Assembly: GCF_016862895.1 (NCBI RefSeq)
Contig: NZ_BONV01000014.1
Coordinates: 1 to 64,000 of the forward strand
Source of the DNA: Planotetraspora kaengkrachanensis
GTDB lineage: Bacteria > Actinomycetota > Actinomycetes > Streptosporangiales > Streptosporangiaceae
Direction: 5' to 3'
Length of the DNA stretch: 64,000 nucleotides
Every line of letters begins with the position of its first letter. The stretch's first letter is position 1. Shown here in pieces: positions 26,906-35,310 of the stretch. The notes under the pieces are model-generated. The model did not search any database. It was not told where the DNA came from and saw only the letters and a program-made list of their open reading frames with translations. Both the position numbers and the translations under genes were made by a program.

Positions 26906-27130
26906 CTAGCCCTCGTGCCGAGGGCATCGCGTGGACCATGCCCCGTCGGGGGATAGTCGATCTCCCGTCACCCGCTCCACAACCAAACGCCCATTCTCGA
27001 AGCTGAGCCGATCACCGACGTGGAGCAAGAGTGGCGATGCCAGTTCGAAGGCGTAACCGTCGTCAGTCGCGACCTCGTTGGCGATCAAGCTTCTTGGCAG
27101 AGGCGTTCTGCCGTCTGCGGTGACCTTCAT
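26906..27130 (-). CDS. small hypothetical protein
   Basis: 74 residues from ATG 27130 (KVTADGRTPLPRSLIANE...). The sequence alternates beta-like stretches (YAFELASPLLLHVGDRLSF) and looks like a genuine small beta-barrel protein. It is in the same direction as the gene at 26647. Family not recognised; an ATG 12 codons upstream is possible. Confidence 0.45.
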   Translation of the reverse strand: MKVTADGRTPLPRSLIANEVATDDGYAFELASPLLLHVGDRLSFENGRLVVERVTGDRLSPDGAWSTRCPRHEG

Positions 27131-27176
27131 GTCGGGAGGATGCCACATGGCTGCGAGCCCGCACATCTTTCCCTGC

Positions 27177-27319
27177 CTGACCCCCTGGCCCTGGTCTGCT
27201 CGGCTTGCCCCGGGTTGATGGCGGACGGGGTGATCAGGTCCTTACCTCAGCCTCTGGGGCCGGCGGGACGAGTACACGCCTAGCGATCACCCCGGAGCCG
27301 GAGCGCCCCCGCCGGAGGC
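27177..27319. repeat. structured intergenic repeat, copy B
   Basis: Left block (CCCTGGTCTGCTCGGCTT, CCCGGGTTGATGGCGG) is about 85% identical to copy C. GGGGTGATC at 27227-27235 faces GATCACCCC at 27284-27292. The right block ends CCCCCGCCGGAGGC, shared with copy D. The final GGAGG serves as the ribosome binding site of the gene at 27326. Confidence 0.65.
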
Positions 27320-27325
27320 TTATGC

Positions 27326-27931
27326 GTGCAAGCATGGGCTGTGACGAAGAGTTCATGGTGGGACAGTTGGATCTCCTCACTCGACGAGCGGACCCAGGAC
27401 GAAGCGATCATGCTTCGAAAGCAGCTGCGGCAACTGGGTGTGGAACATCCTGACGAATGGGTTCGGTCAGAGATCAGCGAGAACCAAGCGCAAGTAGCTC
27501 GCTACCGCTTGCTTCGGGGACTCTGGTCAGCAGAAATCAACTCCTGGCGCGACAAGGTAGATACCTGGATCGCCAATACCAGGCGAGAACTGAACCGCAG
27601 GCCGACAGGACCCTTCTCAGACGGGGGCAAGGCATTGCTTCGCCTGGTCGATGAACTCGGCGCAACCCAGGAAGAAATCGGTGCCCTGGCACGGATGATC
27701 GCTTATGAGACTGTATTCGGTGTGCTCTACCAGCTCGACGACTCGGACATTACTGAGGACGACATCACAATCCCCGTAGATCTGCTGAATGAGCTACCGA
27801 GCTGGGCATTGATTGAAGTTCGGGGCGAAGATGGCGAGCCGACAGGGAGAACGATCCAGGGGCTGCACGAAAGTCTCTTGAGCATGGATCCGAGCGGGCG
27901 GGACGGGCGCCCCGCTACGAGATCCGAGTAG
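27326..27931 (+). CDS. hypothetical helical protein
   Basis: 201 residues from a GTG at 27326, seven bases after the GGAGG that ends repeat copy B. Mostly helical, with WVRSEISENQAQVARYRLLRGLW near residue 45 and an acidic middle (DDSDITEDDITIP). I have no confident family name. Repeat-supplied translation signals suggest gene and repeat move or evolve together. Confidence 0.65.
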   Translation: MQAWAVTKSSWWDSWISSLDERTQDEAIMLRKQLRQLGVEHPDEWVRSEISENQAQVARYRLLRGLWSAEINSWRDKVDTWIANTRRELNRRPTGPFSDGGKALLRLVDELGATQEEIGALARMIAYETVFGVLYQLDDSDITEDDITIPVDLLNELPSWALIEVRGEDGEPTGRTIQGLHESLLSMDPSGRDGRPATRSE

Positions 27932-27943
27932 CTGATCACGGTC

Positions 27944-28339
27944 ATGGAACACGAAGCGGCAGCTTACGAGCCGATGACTCCGGCACATCTCGCGGTGGAG
28001 CACGGCGACCTGAGGGAACTGACCCGGTTGCTCGACGCTGGTGCCGACCCAAACGAGGTGTGGTCCAACATGACCCTGCTCGTACATGCGATTGACATGG
28101 AGGCGGACGGAGCAACGCAAACTGGAAAGCCACTCGACGCCTCATGCACCGCTGTGCTTCTGGCCTATGGGGCCGATCCCGAACGCCCGAGTCCCGACGG
28201 AACAATCCCGCGCCTCTACGCTTTCCACTACCGTCACGGGCTGGCTGTCCGGTTGCTTGAAGCCCACATCGCCCGCCGTCACGGCGGCACCATGCAGAAC
28301 CCCTGCCCTGAGTTTCCTCCAGCAGAACCCCACAGGTGA
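27944..28339 (+). CDS. ankyrin-repeat protein
   Basis: 131 residues with about three ankyrin units (TPAHLAVEHGDLRELTRLLDAGADPN, then CTAVLLAYGADPERPSPDGT). Ankyrin proteins of this size are common immunity or partner proteins in polymorphic-toxin loci. The stop overlaps the next gene's start (GTGA), so it is translated together with a barstar-like protein. Confidence 0.75.
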   Translation: MEHEAAAYEPMTPAHLAVEHGDLRELTRLLDAGADPNEVWSNMTLLVHAIDMEADGATQTGKPLDASCTAVLLAYGADPERPSPDGTIPRLYAFHYRHGLAVRLLEAHIARRHGGTMQNPCPEFPPAEPHR

Positions 28340-28662
28340 AAGACGGCAGAATGCGCGTGGTCGTGGATGGGCGGCAGGTCAGGTCGGAAGCTGATTTCCA
28401 CGCCCTGCTGGCAGGGCTGCTGGACCTCGGTCCCTACTACGGGCACAACCTCGACGCGCTTTGGGACAGGTTGAGTACCGACGTGAAACGGCCGGTGGAG
28501 CTGGTGTGGACCCATTGGGAGGAGAGCAGAGCGAACCTGGGAACCGAGATCTTCGGCAAGATCCGTACGATTCTCACGCGCGTCCAAGCGCTGGATGCGG
28601 ATCGGAACTGGAGCGAGCGCTTCACCTTCGAATTGCGCGGAGCGCATGCTCCGCCCGCCTGA
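28336..28662 (+). CDS. barstar-family (RNase inhibitor-like) protein
   Basis: 108 residues. VVVDGRQVRSEADFHALLAG, then LGPYYGHNLDALWDRLSTD and ELVWTHWEESR, is the barstar pattern, including the helix that plugs a barnase active site. It should neutralise a barnase-like RNase, but no such toxin gene is in the island. GTG start at 28336 overlaps the ankyrin stop; an ATG at 28351 is possible. Confidence 0.85.
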   Translation: MKDGRMRVVVDGRQVRSEADFHALLAGLLDLGPYYGHNLDALWDRLSTDVKRPVELVWTHWEESRANLGTEIFGKIRTILTRVQALDADRNWSERFTFELRGAHAPPA

Positions 28663-28673
28663 TCTGCTCGTAC

Positions 28674-28892
28674 GCCGTCGACTTGCCCGCAGGGGGAAGC
28701 GGGCCAGGGCCAGGGGGTCAAGGTGGAGTGCACCACTGGATAACGACATGGACACGCTGCCCCTGGTCTGCTCGGCTTATCCCGGGTCGTTGGCGGGTGG
28801 GGCGATCAGGCGTCCTACCTCAATCCTCGACGGCCGTCGACGATGAGCTGGCCTTTGGCGGTTACCCCGGTGCCAGGAGCGTCCCCGCCGCA
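28674..28892. repeat. structured intergenic repeat, copy C
   Basis: Has both an upstream block shared with copy A (GCCGTCGAC, then GCCCGC...GCGGGC hairpin at 28685-28704) and the two blocks shared with copy B (CCCTGGTCTGCTCGGCTT at about 28761, and a right block ending CCCCGCCGCAGGC). It is the most complete copy and links the family together. Confidence 0.6.
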
Positions 28893-28965
28893 GGCGAAAA
28901 CAATTGGCTGGCCAGCGCTCTGGTGTGGAGTATCGGTGCTTATGGGGATGTTCAGCGTTGTGAGG

Positions 28966-29292
28966 ATGCCCGAACCTCTTGCTTGTCCGAAGTGCGGGGA
29001 GTCGGGCACATGGAAAGCGCAGTTCAAGTTCGGTGCTCTCGACCTCGTGGAGTACCGGGTCGGGCAGAGGTTGGATTGGGATTACGCGTGGGATGTGGAG
29101 GGCGAACGCGGCCATCACCGCGTGGTGGCCCAGGGAGTTCTAGAGGGTTGCCCGCATTGCCATGCTCACGGTTTCGAGGAGCCATGGGACCTGGTCGTCA
29201 TCGAGATCGTCGATGACGTCATCGTGTCCGCTGTGCAGGACACCAGCGGTGAGGGCTGGTGGGCGGATGAGTGGCGGGTGCTTAAGGATTAG
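28966..29292 (+). CDS. small zinc-ribbon protein
   Basis: 108 residues from ATG 28966, with two Cys pairs, CPKCGESG and CPHCHAHG, about 55 residues apart that would bind one zinc. The rest is beta-rich and acidic. ATGs at 28942 and 28948 are also possible and no strong ribosome binding site decides. Function unknown. Confidence 0.6.
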   Translation: MPEPLACPKCGESGTWKAQFKFGALDLVEYRVGQRLDWDYAWDVEGERGHHRVVAQGVLEGCPHCHAHGFEEPWDLVVIEIVDDVIVSAVQDTSGEGWWADEWRVLKD

Positions 29293-29439
29293 TTGGTTCT
29301 CTGCTTGGGCGCGGCCGGAGCTGCCGTCGGCCGGGACCGGCCCCCATGCCGCATGCCCGGCCGGCGAGCGGGCGTGGGGCCGCGAGGCGGCGCGGAGCGC
29401 CGTCTTTGATACCTACGGGCTCAATTCGGCAGCAAATTC

Positions 29440-29453
29440 GGATTGTGTAATCC
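29440..29453. promoter_or_regulatory. short inverted repeat before the gene at 29461
   Basis: GGATT and AATCC flank a 4-base spacer in an AT-rich patch eight bases before the next GTG. It could be an operator or a small hairpin affecting translation. Confidence 0.3.
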
Positions 29454-29460
29454 TTGGGGC

Positions 29461-29934
29461 GTGAACAAGCCATCCCTCGATGAGCGGTTCGCCATTTGGC
29501 GCCATGTAATGGTCGGCTCGCCTGGTCCAGCCCCGGAAGAGGGTATGGCGACCAGGACCTCCTGGGGGAAGTTGCAGCCGCTACGCAAACCCCGCGCTCT
29601 GCCGCCACCGGATCGAGTGTGGGCTGAGCGGGAATGGGAGATTATCCGGTGCGGCCACGTTCCGGCAGATATGGACGACAAGTGGTTCGCTTTCGTCGAG
29701 CATGATCGCTTATGCCTGCACCGGAGTTGGACCGGCGACCAGGTATTCCAAGCGGACTTCCAACCGTGTGACCGAGGATGGCAGATCGTCAAGGCGGCGG
29801 TTGAGTCACGCAGACGTTGGTACAAGCGCAAGTACGAGGTTCCGGATCGCCTAACGCTGGAGTTGCTGATCGATACGGTTCTCCTTGGGACCTATGACGA
29901 GGTGCGCTGGCGGCACCTGTGGAAGCTGCAGTGA
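29461..29934 (+). CDS. hypothetical protein with HRSWTG motif
   Basis: 157 residues from a GTG at 29461. The segment MDDKWFAFVEHDRLCLHRSW (then TG) resembles a motif I recall from widespread uncharacterised bacterial proteins of this size; no function is established. The last third is helical and basic (RRRWYKRKYEV). Stand-alone, in line with other orphan island genes. Confidence 0.6.
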   Translation: MNKPSLDERFAIWRHVMVGSPGPAPEEGMATRTSWGKLQPLRKPRALPPPDRVWAEREWEIIRCGHVPADMDDKWFAFVEHDRLCLHRSWTGDQVFQADFQPCDRGWQIVKAAVESRRRWYKRKYEVPDRLTLELLIDTVLLGTYDEVRWRHLWKLQ

Positions 29935-29988
29935 CACTTCCTGCGCCCCCGGTGGCTATCGTGCTCCCAGCAATGGAAAGATCGTCTA

Positions 29989-30351
29989 GTGAGACTCTGG
30001 AAGCGGAAGAAGCACGGCATCGAGAACCCTGAGGTGATCGATATCATCTCCCTCACCCCCGACTCAGATGTGATCGAGATCCATATGGTTCAGACGGTCG
30101 AATGGGGCGGAAAGGGTGATCAAGTCCTTCTGATCCAAGACAAGCTGAACGCCTACCTCAACTTCTTGTTGTCTGGCCAGCTCGCCGAACAAGCCCCCGC
30201 ACACGCCGAACTTCCATGGCGCATTGTGCTCTTCTGCCAAAGCGAACCTCCACTTGAAGTGCGGGATTTCGTAGAAAAGGCCGCCCCAGTGGCGGCTGAA
30301 TCCGGTGGTGAGTTCACCTGGCGCATGACGTCGGCCGCCGCCGACTCGTAG
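29989..30351 (+). CDS. DUF6572-like protein
   Basis: 120 residues. PEVIDIISLTPDSDVIEIHM, then a Trp-containing strand, LLIQDKLNAYLNFLLSGQL, and a C-terminal strand-helix match the DUF6572 pattern found near immunity genes. GTG start at 29989. Function unknown; an immunity role is plausible. Confidence 0.7.
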   Translation: MRLWKRKKHGIENPEVIDIISLTPDSDVIEIHMVQTVEWGGKGDQVLLIQDKLNAYLNFLLSGQLAEQAPAHAELPWRIVLFCQSEPPLEVRDFVEKAAPVAAESGGEFTWRMTSAAADS

Positions 30352-30384
30352 GCGTACACGCCACACCTTGCCCCCATCCCGTTT

Positions 30385-30527
30385 GCCATCGACCCCACCG
30401 CGGAGGAGACGGACTGATGGACTCGCCTGGGTCGATGGCCGGTGGGATGGCCACCCACCCCAGCCACCCCACCACCCGTACGTGTGTTCGAACGCCATCC
30501 CGGAGTCGGAGAGCCCCCGCCGGAGGC
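30385..30527. repeat. structured intergenic repeat, copy D
   Basis: GCCATCGACCC at 30385-30395 is the exact inverse of GGGTCGATGGC at 30429-30439 (33-base loop), the perfect version of the stem seen in copy A. The right block 30495-30527 (CCCGGAGTCGGAGAGCCCCC...) matches copy B closely, again ending GCCGGAGGC followed within six bases by an ATG. Confidence 0.65.
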
Positions 30528-30615
30528 ATCACCATGTGCGGCCAGCGCCTGGCGGCTGTTCCAGCTCAGCCCGACGCCTGGCACGCATCTGGCACGTGAT
30601 CTAGCATCATCGACC

Positions 30616-31398
30616 GTGGCATCTTGGGTCAGCCGATACCGGTTAGGCGAACACATCGCAGTGTGGAACGAACTGCGTGCCTACGGATCGGCTGGCGTGC
30701 CTGAGAGCCGCCAGGAGGATGCCGAAGAGGTCGCACGAGAGACCATGCGTCGGGTCGCGGCCAACGTCGACATGCTGGTGGACCAGCTTTCATCTGCAAA
30801 GTACGCGTTCGCTTTCCCTGACGCAGTCCGACGAACCCCTACGGCAGAGGACTTGCAAGCTGTCGCGATGGCCGAAACCCTTATCGGTCCTCTACCTGTG
30901 GCGCTCCGCGCATGCCTGGAGATCGTGGGTCCTGTCGATCTGTGTGGGGACGGAGGCTCACTGCTGCCTCACGTCGGCTACCACGGGCCTGAACGTGAGT
31001 CCTGGGATTTTGCGCCGGACCCTCTAGTCCTCCACTCAGGCCAGGTGCTTGGGAACCAGATCAGTTCCGTCGTGGGAGACCTCAGTCTCGGGTGTGCCTG
31101 CACGGATCCGGAAGAGGATGAACCGTGCCGGTTCCATGCGAGCGGCTTCTTTTTCAGCATCGCACCTGACGAGGCGGCCAAGGAGAACTTCAGCGGGGGA
31201 GATCACACCATCCATCTCCCGAACGCGAACCCCGACCCCCAGCTTGAGTACGTAGCGGTGGCGGAGTCTATTTCGCTCGTCGAATATTTACGTCTGTCTC
31301 TCGCCTGGGGTGGATTCCCTGGCTACAGCGTCCGACCCGCACACGTGCCCCTGCCGGGTCTTCTCGAACGGCTTGGACATCAGCTAATGAAGTTCTGA
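30616..31398 (+). CDS. SMI1/KNR4-like hypothetical protein
   Basis: 260 residues from GTG 30616. N-terminal half is helical (RYRLGEHIAVWNELRAYG, ARETMRRVAANVDMLVDQL); the second half contains LIGPLPVALRACLEIVGPVDL and later segments ending LSLAWGGFPGY, compatible with an SMI1/KNR4-type fold common among immunity proteins. A cluster CACTDPEEDEPC may bind metal. The family assignment is tentative. Confidence 0.6.
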   Translation: MASWVSRYRLGEHIAVWNELRAYGSAGVPESRQEDAEEVARETMRRVAANVDMLVDQLSSAKYAFAFPDAVRRTPTAEDLQAVAMAETLIGPLPVALRACLEIVGPVDLCGDGGSLLPHVGYHGPERESWDFAPDPLVLHSGQVLGNQISSVVGDLSLGCACTDPEEDEPCRFHASGFFFSIAPDEAAKENFSGGDHTIHLPNANPDPQLEYVAVAESISLVEYLRLSLAWGGFPGYSVRPAHVPLPGLLERLGHQLMKF

Positions 31399-31418
31399 AC
31401 ACCCGCAGAAGACTTCAC

Positions 31419-31436
31419 CGCTGTCAGCTTGGGAAG
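31419..31436. repeat. tRNA-Gly(CCC)-like core, right copy
   Basis: The reverse complement, CTTCCCAAGCTGACAGCG, fits the anticodon arm and start of the variable loop of actinobacterial tRNA-Gly(CCC) as I recall it. It is a direct repeat of 26082-26099. Nearby 31494-31522 carries spaced CCGTGA repeats like integrase arm sites, and 32126-32138 another. Confidence 0.5.
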
Positions 31437-31634
31437 TCTTTCAACAGCATGCAGTCTGAGCTGCGAAAACGCTGACCTGGGCATATGCACGTCGAGTGAC
31501 CGTGAGTCCCCGTGATTCGCCGCGGGTTGCCGACCGTACGGGTACGACCACGAGCGTGGCGTCGACTCGGGGGGCCGGCGCGATAGGCGGAATATCCGGA
31601 TGAGTGCGCTGATCCATCGTGACAGCCTGGAAGC

Positions 31635-31976
31635 ATGCCATTTGAGGAGTTCGAACGCGCCGGCGCTCGATACGCGGTGCAGTTTACGTATGCCTTGCCT
31701 GACGACGCTTGGTATGTGGAGCTGAGCGAGGCGGTGCCTGCACCAGCGGCCTGGGCTGACATCCCAAATGCCAAGACCCACCTGCCTGGGCCCGCCTTCG
31801 TCACGGCGGTGGTGCCTGACGAGGATCCAACCCGGGAACCGACGATCCACGTTCATGGTGACGGGAAGGAGCGCGCTATCCCTTACGAGGTGCTGCGTTG
31901 GTACATGGAGAAGGTCTCCGAGGAGGTCGAACGCTGTCGCGCTGGATTGATCGAGAACAGCGAAGGCGAGATGTAG
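31635..31976 (+). CDS. small hypothetical protein
   Basis: 113 residues from ATG 31635 (PFEEFERAGARYAVQFTYAL...). Beta-rich start, a Pro-rich middle and a C-terminal amphipathic helix. I do not recognise the family; acidic composition and island setting suit an immunity protein. Confidence 0.55.
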   Translation: MPFEEFERAGARYAVQFTYALPDDAWYVELSEAVPAPAAWADIPNAKTHLPGPAFVTAVVPDEDPTREPTIHVHGDGKERAIPYEVLRWYMEKVSEEVERCRAGLIENSEGEM

Positions 31977-32210
31977 GCGAGGGGACCACCTGCTGGCGCC
32001 TCACCTCCGACCCACCGGCGGGCGCGGCGCAGCCCCAGTTTGGAAGGCTTCGGTACGCGATCGTCTAGCCTGCTGAGACGCAGGTCACGCGCCTAATCGT
32101 CTGCCTCATGGCTTTCCGCGGCTTGCCGTGAGTCACCGCACTGACGGGCGCGCGACGGGCACGGCTACGCGGCTCACTGGTCCCGATAGGCGCCAGGCGG
32201 CGAGTAACCT

Positions 32211-32507
32211 CTACAACCCCACAGCTTCTCCAACCAGATCATGTAGCTCATACGCAGCGGCCATAATCCGGTCCGCCACCTCCCCGTCATACATCGCCGC
32301 GTTTGCCTCGGTCGCGGGGAATACATCGACGACGATATTCACCCCCAAGCGAGGGATACAGTCGAGTTCACGCCAGGCGGCAGCACAAGCTGTAAGCGAA
32401 GCTTTCGTAGCCTCATACGCACTTATGTCGAACCCGACCCCTGACCTGAGCGAGCCATCGAACGCTGCCCAGGCCTCGGCCAGCGCCTCTGGTGGGTCTG
32501 CGCCCAT
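32211..32507 (-). CDS. small hypothetical protein
   Basis: 98 residues from ATG 32507. Helical start (ALAEAWAAFDGSL), a strand VNIVVDVFPAT and a helical end (DRIMAAAYELHDLVGEA). Reads on the opposite strand to most island genes. An ATG eight codons upstream is an alternative start. Family not recognised. Confidence 0.5.
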   Translation of the reverse strand: MGADPPEALAEAWAAFDGSLRSGVGFDISAYEATKASLTACAAAWRELDCIPRLGVNIVVDVFPATEANAAMYDGEVADRIMAAAYELHDLVGEAVGL

Positions 32508-32614
32508 CGCGGGTCTCCCCTCACCCAGCAAATAGCATCAGCTGGCATCAAAGCGATCAGCAGGATTCGACGCAAGCCGCACCTTGCCCGCCCATCCCGA
32601 TGCTCCTATGGATG

Positions 32615-32764
32615 TCAAGCAGCCAGCTTGTGCGCGCCGCGATCGGGACGCCAGGCGGCGCAGGTGGCGATCAGATGCCGGACGGTCAGACCGCGCAACT
32701 GGTCACGCAGCGGCTCGGGGGCGGTGACGATCAATGCTTTGATCCCCCAGCGCCCCTCGTAGGC
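32615..32764 (-). pseudogene. IS110-like transposase fragment
   Basis: About 49 codons on the minus strand containing ALIVTAPEPLRDQLRGL and LIATCAAWRPD, close to the internal segment of IS110-family transposases that precedes the catalytic Ser region. Both ends of the gene are missing. It marks the right border of the accessory island. Confidence 0.6.
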
Positions 32765-32799
32765 TCCGTGACGCGGTGCAGAGCCGGGGAGGCGGCCGG

Positions 32800-34674
32800 T
32801 CAGGCGCCTCCGCGCCGCCGCCGCGGCACGACGCGCCGCCACCAGCGAGGCTTGATCTCCCCGGCCGAGCGCGGCGGCTCGTCCTCTGTGCCGTCGCCGG
32901 GGGCGAGGACGCGTTCGGCCAATGCCCTGACGTCGGAGTTCATGTCCGGGGTCGCCAGTGTCAGCAAGGCCAGGGACTCCAGGATGGTGACGGGGCGGGT
33001 GCGGCTCGCCTCCATCGCCGCGATGAAACGCCACCCGACCACCTCGGCGACGTCCGCGCGCGTGTCCGGCACCACCCACGCGGTGGTGACGAGTCCCAGG
33101 AGGGCCGCCTCCGTCACCCAGTCCTCGGGGCCGTACGCGAGGTCGACGAGGACCCCGCGCCGGTCGGATCCGGCCCACGGCTGGTCTGCCCTGTGATGCG
33201 CGATGCCGAGGCAGGCCCATGCCTGGACCGAGCGGATCCACTCGGGCCAGGTGGCCGCGTCCTCCTCGGGGGGCGCCGGCGGGTGAACGAGAACGCCCAG
33301 GAGGTCGTCGAGGGTCAGTCCCGACAGGCGAACCGCCTGATCGTAGGCGGCGGGCAGGTGCGGCCAGCCCTGCTGCGCGATGTCCTGCAGGGCGCGGGCG
33401 GCGTCGGGGGACGGCGGGGCGGCCGACGGCCGGGCCTCGGTCCCGTCGTAGTCCCACACCCTTGTGCCGACCGAGCGGACCGGGCCCGAGGAGAACACCT
33501 CGGGAACCGTGGACCGGGGATCGGGGTCGGGCACGCCGCCGATCGTCAGCGTGAAGTCGGGGAGGGACCGGTCGAAGGCCAGCAGGGCGCTCGGCGGCTC
33601 CGGCGCCGAGACCGTCAGCGTCCCCCCGGTCGGCTTGTCCTCCGCCTCCAGCACCTGGGACAGCACGTTGACCACCGACTCCGAGGGCGCGGGCACGGGG
33701 CCGAGCCAGAAGCGGCGCTGCGACCAGGAGGTCAGCACGCCCTCGGCGTGGGAGTTGCCGGGATGCTCGCGCAGGTGGTCGGCGAGTTCGACGAGATGGC
33801 GCACGTCGCCGTCGCGCGCGAAGCGCATGCCGCACGCCGTGGGGAAGGCGTTCTCCTGGTACGGCTCTCGCTTGAGCACCCGCTCCACCCAGGTGAGCCC
33901 GTCCTCGGCGCGTCCGCTCATCGCCAGAAGCTCCGCGATGTCGGTCTCCACCGCCGCGTTGCCCGGGTCGTGTTCCAGGGCGCGCAGGAAGGCCCGCTCG
34001 GAGTCGGCCCAGCGCTCCATGCTCCGGTAGGCGTAGGCCACGGCCACCGAGGCCTGCAGCGACGGAGCCGCCTTCTCCGAGCGCAGGGCCATGTCGAGCG
34101 CCTCGTCCCACGACTCCATGCGGCGGGACAGGACGGACGCGACCCACAGGATCCCGGCGTGTTGCGGCCACAGCCCGGCCGAGTTGCGGACCAGCGAGAG
34201 GTAGGGCTGGACGCCGGATCGCATGTCGGAGGGGATCGGGTCGGGAAGCACCCGCAGCAGCCGCGCGGCCAGGGCGCACAGCTCGTCCGGCGGCACGCGG
34301 GTCGCGAGCGCGGTGTCGAGCACCCACGGGATGTCGGCCCAGCGGCCCGCGGGCTGATGGCACTGGGCCGACACCAGCAGTTCGAGTGCCTCGGAGTGCT
34401 CGCCGTCCGCCGCGAGAACGTGGGCTCGGGCGACGACCGCGCCGAGGAAGGCGGGCTGCTCGACGGGGAACAGGTCGAGGCGGTCGTCCGCGCGCCCGGT
34501 GAGCACCGTCAGCAGCTCGTGGGCGTCAGGGAAGGTGGGGTCGCAGACGAGGGCGTTGGCGATGTGGTCGGCCGCGTGCTGCCGTTCACCGTCGTCGAGG
34601 GCCAGACGGGCCATGCTCAGCTCGCCCTCGGCCTCCAGGCGGCGGTCCCCCGTGCCCTCCGATGCTGGCGTCAC
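32800..34674 (-). CDS. large TPR-repeat protein
   Basis: 624 residues with TPR-like helices over the first 300 (SMARLALDDGERQHAADHIANAL, AVAYAYRSMERWADSERAF), then a less repetitive C-terminal part ending in an Arg-rich tail (RWWRRVVPRRRRGG). GTG at 34674 follows GAGGAG; an earlier start 20 codons upstream lacks a site. No enzyme motif; probably a scaffold. Composition is back to chromosomal. Confidence 0.75.
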   Translation of the reverse strand: MTPASEGTGDRRLEAEGELSMARLALDDGERQHAADHIANALVCDPTFPDAHELLTVLTGRADDRLDLFPVEQPAFLGAVVARAHVLAADGEHSEALELLVSAQCHQPAGRWADIPWVLDTALATRVPPDELCALAARLLRVLPDPIPSDMRSGVQPYLSLVRNSAGLWPQHAGILWVASVLSRRMESWDEALDMALRSEKAAPSLQASVAVAYAYRSMERWADSERAFLRALEHDPGNAAVETDIAELLAMSGRAEDGLTWVERVLKREPYQENAFPTACGMRFARDGDVRHLVELADHLREHPGNSHAEGVLTSWSQRRFWLGPVPAPSESVVNVLSQVLEAEDKPTGGTLTVSAPEPPSALLAFDRSLPDFTLTIGGVPDPDPRSTVPEVFSSGPVRSVGTRVWDYDGTEARPSAAPPSPDAARALQDIAQQGWPHLPAAYDQAVRLSGLTLDDLLGVLVHPPAPPEEDAATWPEWIRSVQAWACLGIAHHRADQPWAGSDRRGVLVDLAYGPEDWVTEAALLGLVTTAWVVPDTRADVAEVVGWRFIAAMEASRTRPVTILESLALLTLATPDMNSDVRALAERVLAPGDGTEDEPPRSAGEIKPRWWRRVVPRRRRGGA

Positions 34675-34755
34675 GCAAAACTCCTCATCTGCCGCAAATG
34701 AGGACCTACGATGCCATGCCCGGACACCGAACACGAACCCGGTCGCACCTCGTGG

Positions 34756-35301
34756 TCAGCTCGCTGAGAACGGGGCTCCGTGACCAGGGATGATCAAGAT
34801 GGGGGACAAGCCGAGCACGCGTTCGCGGGACGTGCGGAGCAGGGCCCCGTCCACGGCGAGGGGATCCTCGTCCGGGCCGTCGGCGTGCCACCACAGGTGG
34901 GTGAGCGCGACCAGGCCGTCGCCGGTCTCCACCAGTGTGGTGACGTCCTCCAGCGTGTGGCCCGGCGTGCGCATCAGCCGTACGGACTCGGACAGGGCGA
35001 AACCGTCGGCGTCGCGGTCGTCCCAGCGGTCGTCCTGGTAGATCGCCCAGTGGTCGTGGAAGCGGGCCTCGGGGAACAGCGCCGCGTTGAGCGTGTGGTC
35101 GGGATGGTGGTGCGAGAACACCACGTCGGTCACGTCCGCGGGCGTGAGGCCGAGCCTCTCGATCGGATCGAGGATCAGCCGCCGGTTCGCCACCATTCCC
35201 GGGTCCACGACGACGATCGCCGACCCGTCTCTGATCAGGGTGACCGTTCCGGCCACCCGGTCACCGACGTATCCCTCGGTCAGCACATGAACTGTCGCCA
35301 T
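34756..35301 (-). CDS. MBL-fold metallohydrolase (MBLAC1-like)
   Basis: 181 residues with the metallo-beta-lactamase motifs VVVDPG, FSHHHPDHT (the HxHxDH zinc site), RTPGHTLEDV and IIPGHG. The short, single-domain form resembles MBLAC1/glyoxalase-II-like hydrolases. It runs 9 bp downstream of the DUF4291 gene on the same strand, so they may be co-transcribed. Substrate unknown. Confidence 0.87.
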   Translation of the reverse strand: MATVHVLTEGYVGDRVAGTVTLIRDGSAIVVVDPGMVANRRLILDPIERLGLTPADVTDVVFSHHHPDHTLNAALFPEARFHDHWAIYQDDRWDDRDADGFALSESVRLMRTPGHTLEDVTTLVETGDGLVALTHLWWHADGPDEDPLAVDGALLRTSRERVLGLSPILIIPGHGAPFSAS

Positions 35302-35310
35302 CGGGCCAGA

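Noticed and set aside
24150-30527. An integron with attC sites
   Set aside because: The repeats are structured and lie between small genes, but I see no GTTRRRY core, no matching cassette edges and no integron integrase, so integron identity is not supported.
30534-30599. A 21-residue ORF starting after repeat copy D
   Set aside because: It begins at the ATG after GGAGG but is very short, has no protein-like pattern and ends before the next gene; possibly a remnant of a lost cassette gene.
24361-32764. A complete integrative conjugative element
   Set aside because: No integrase, excisionase, replication initiator or DNA-translocase gene is found in the region; only scars and cargo remain.
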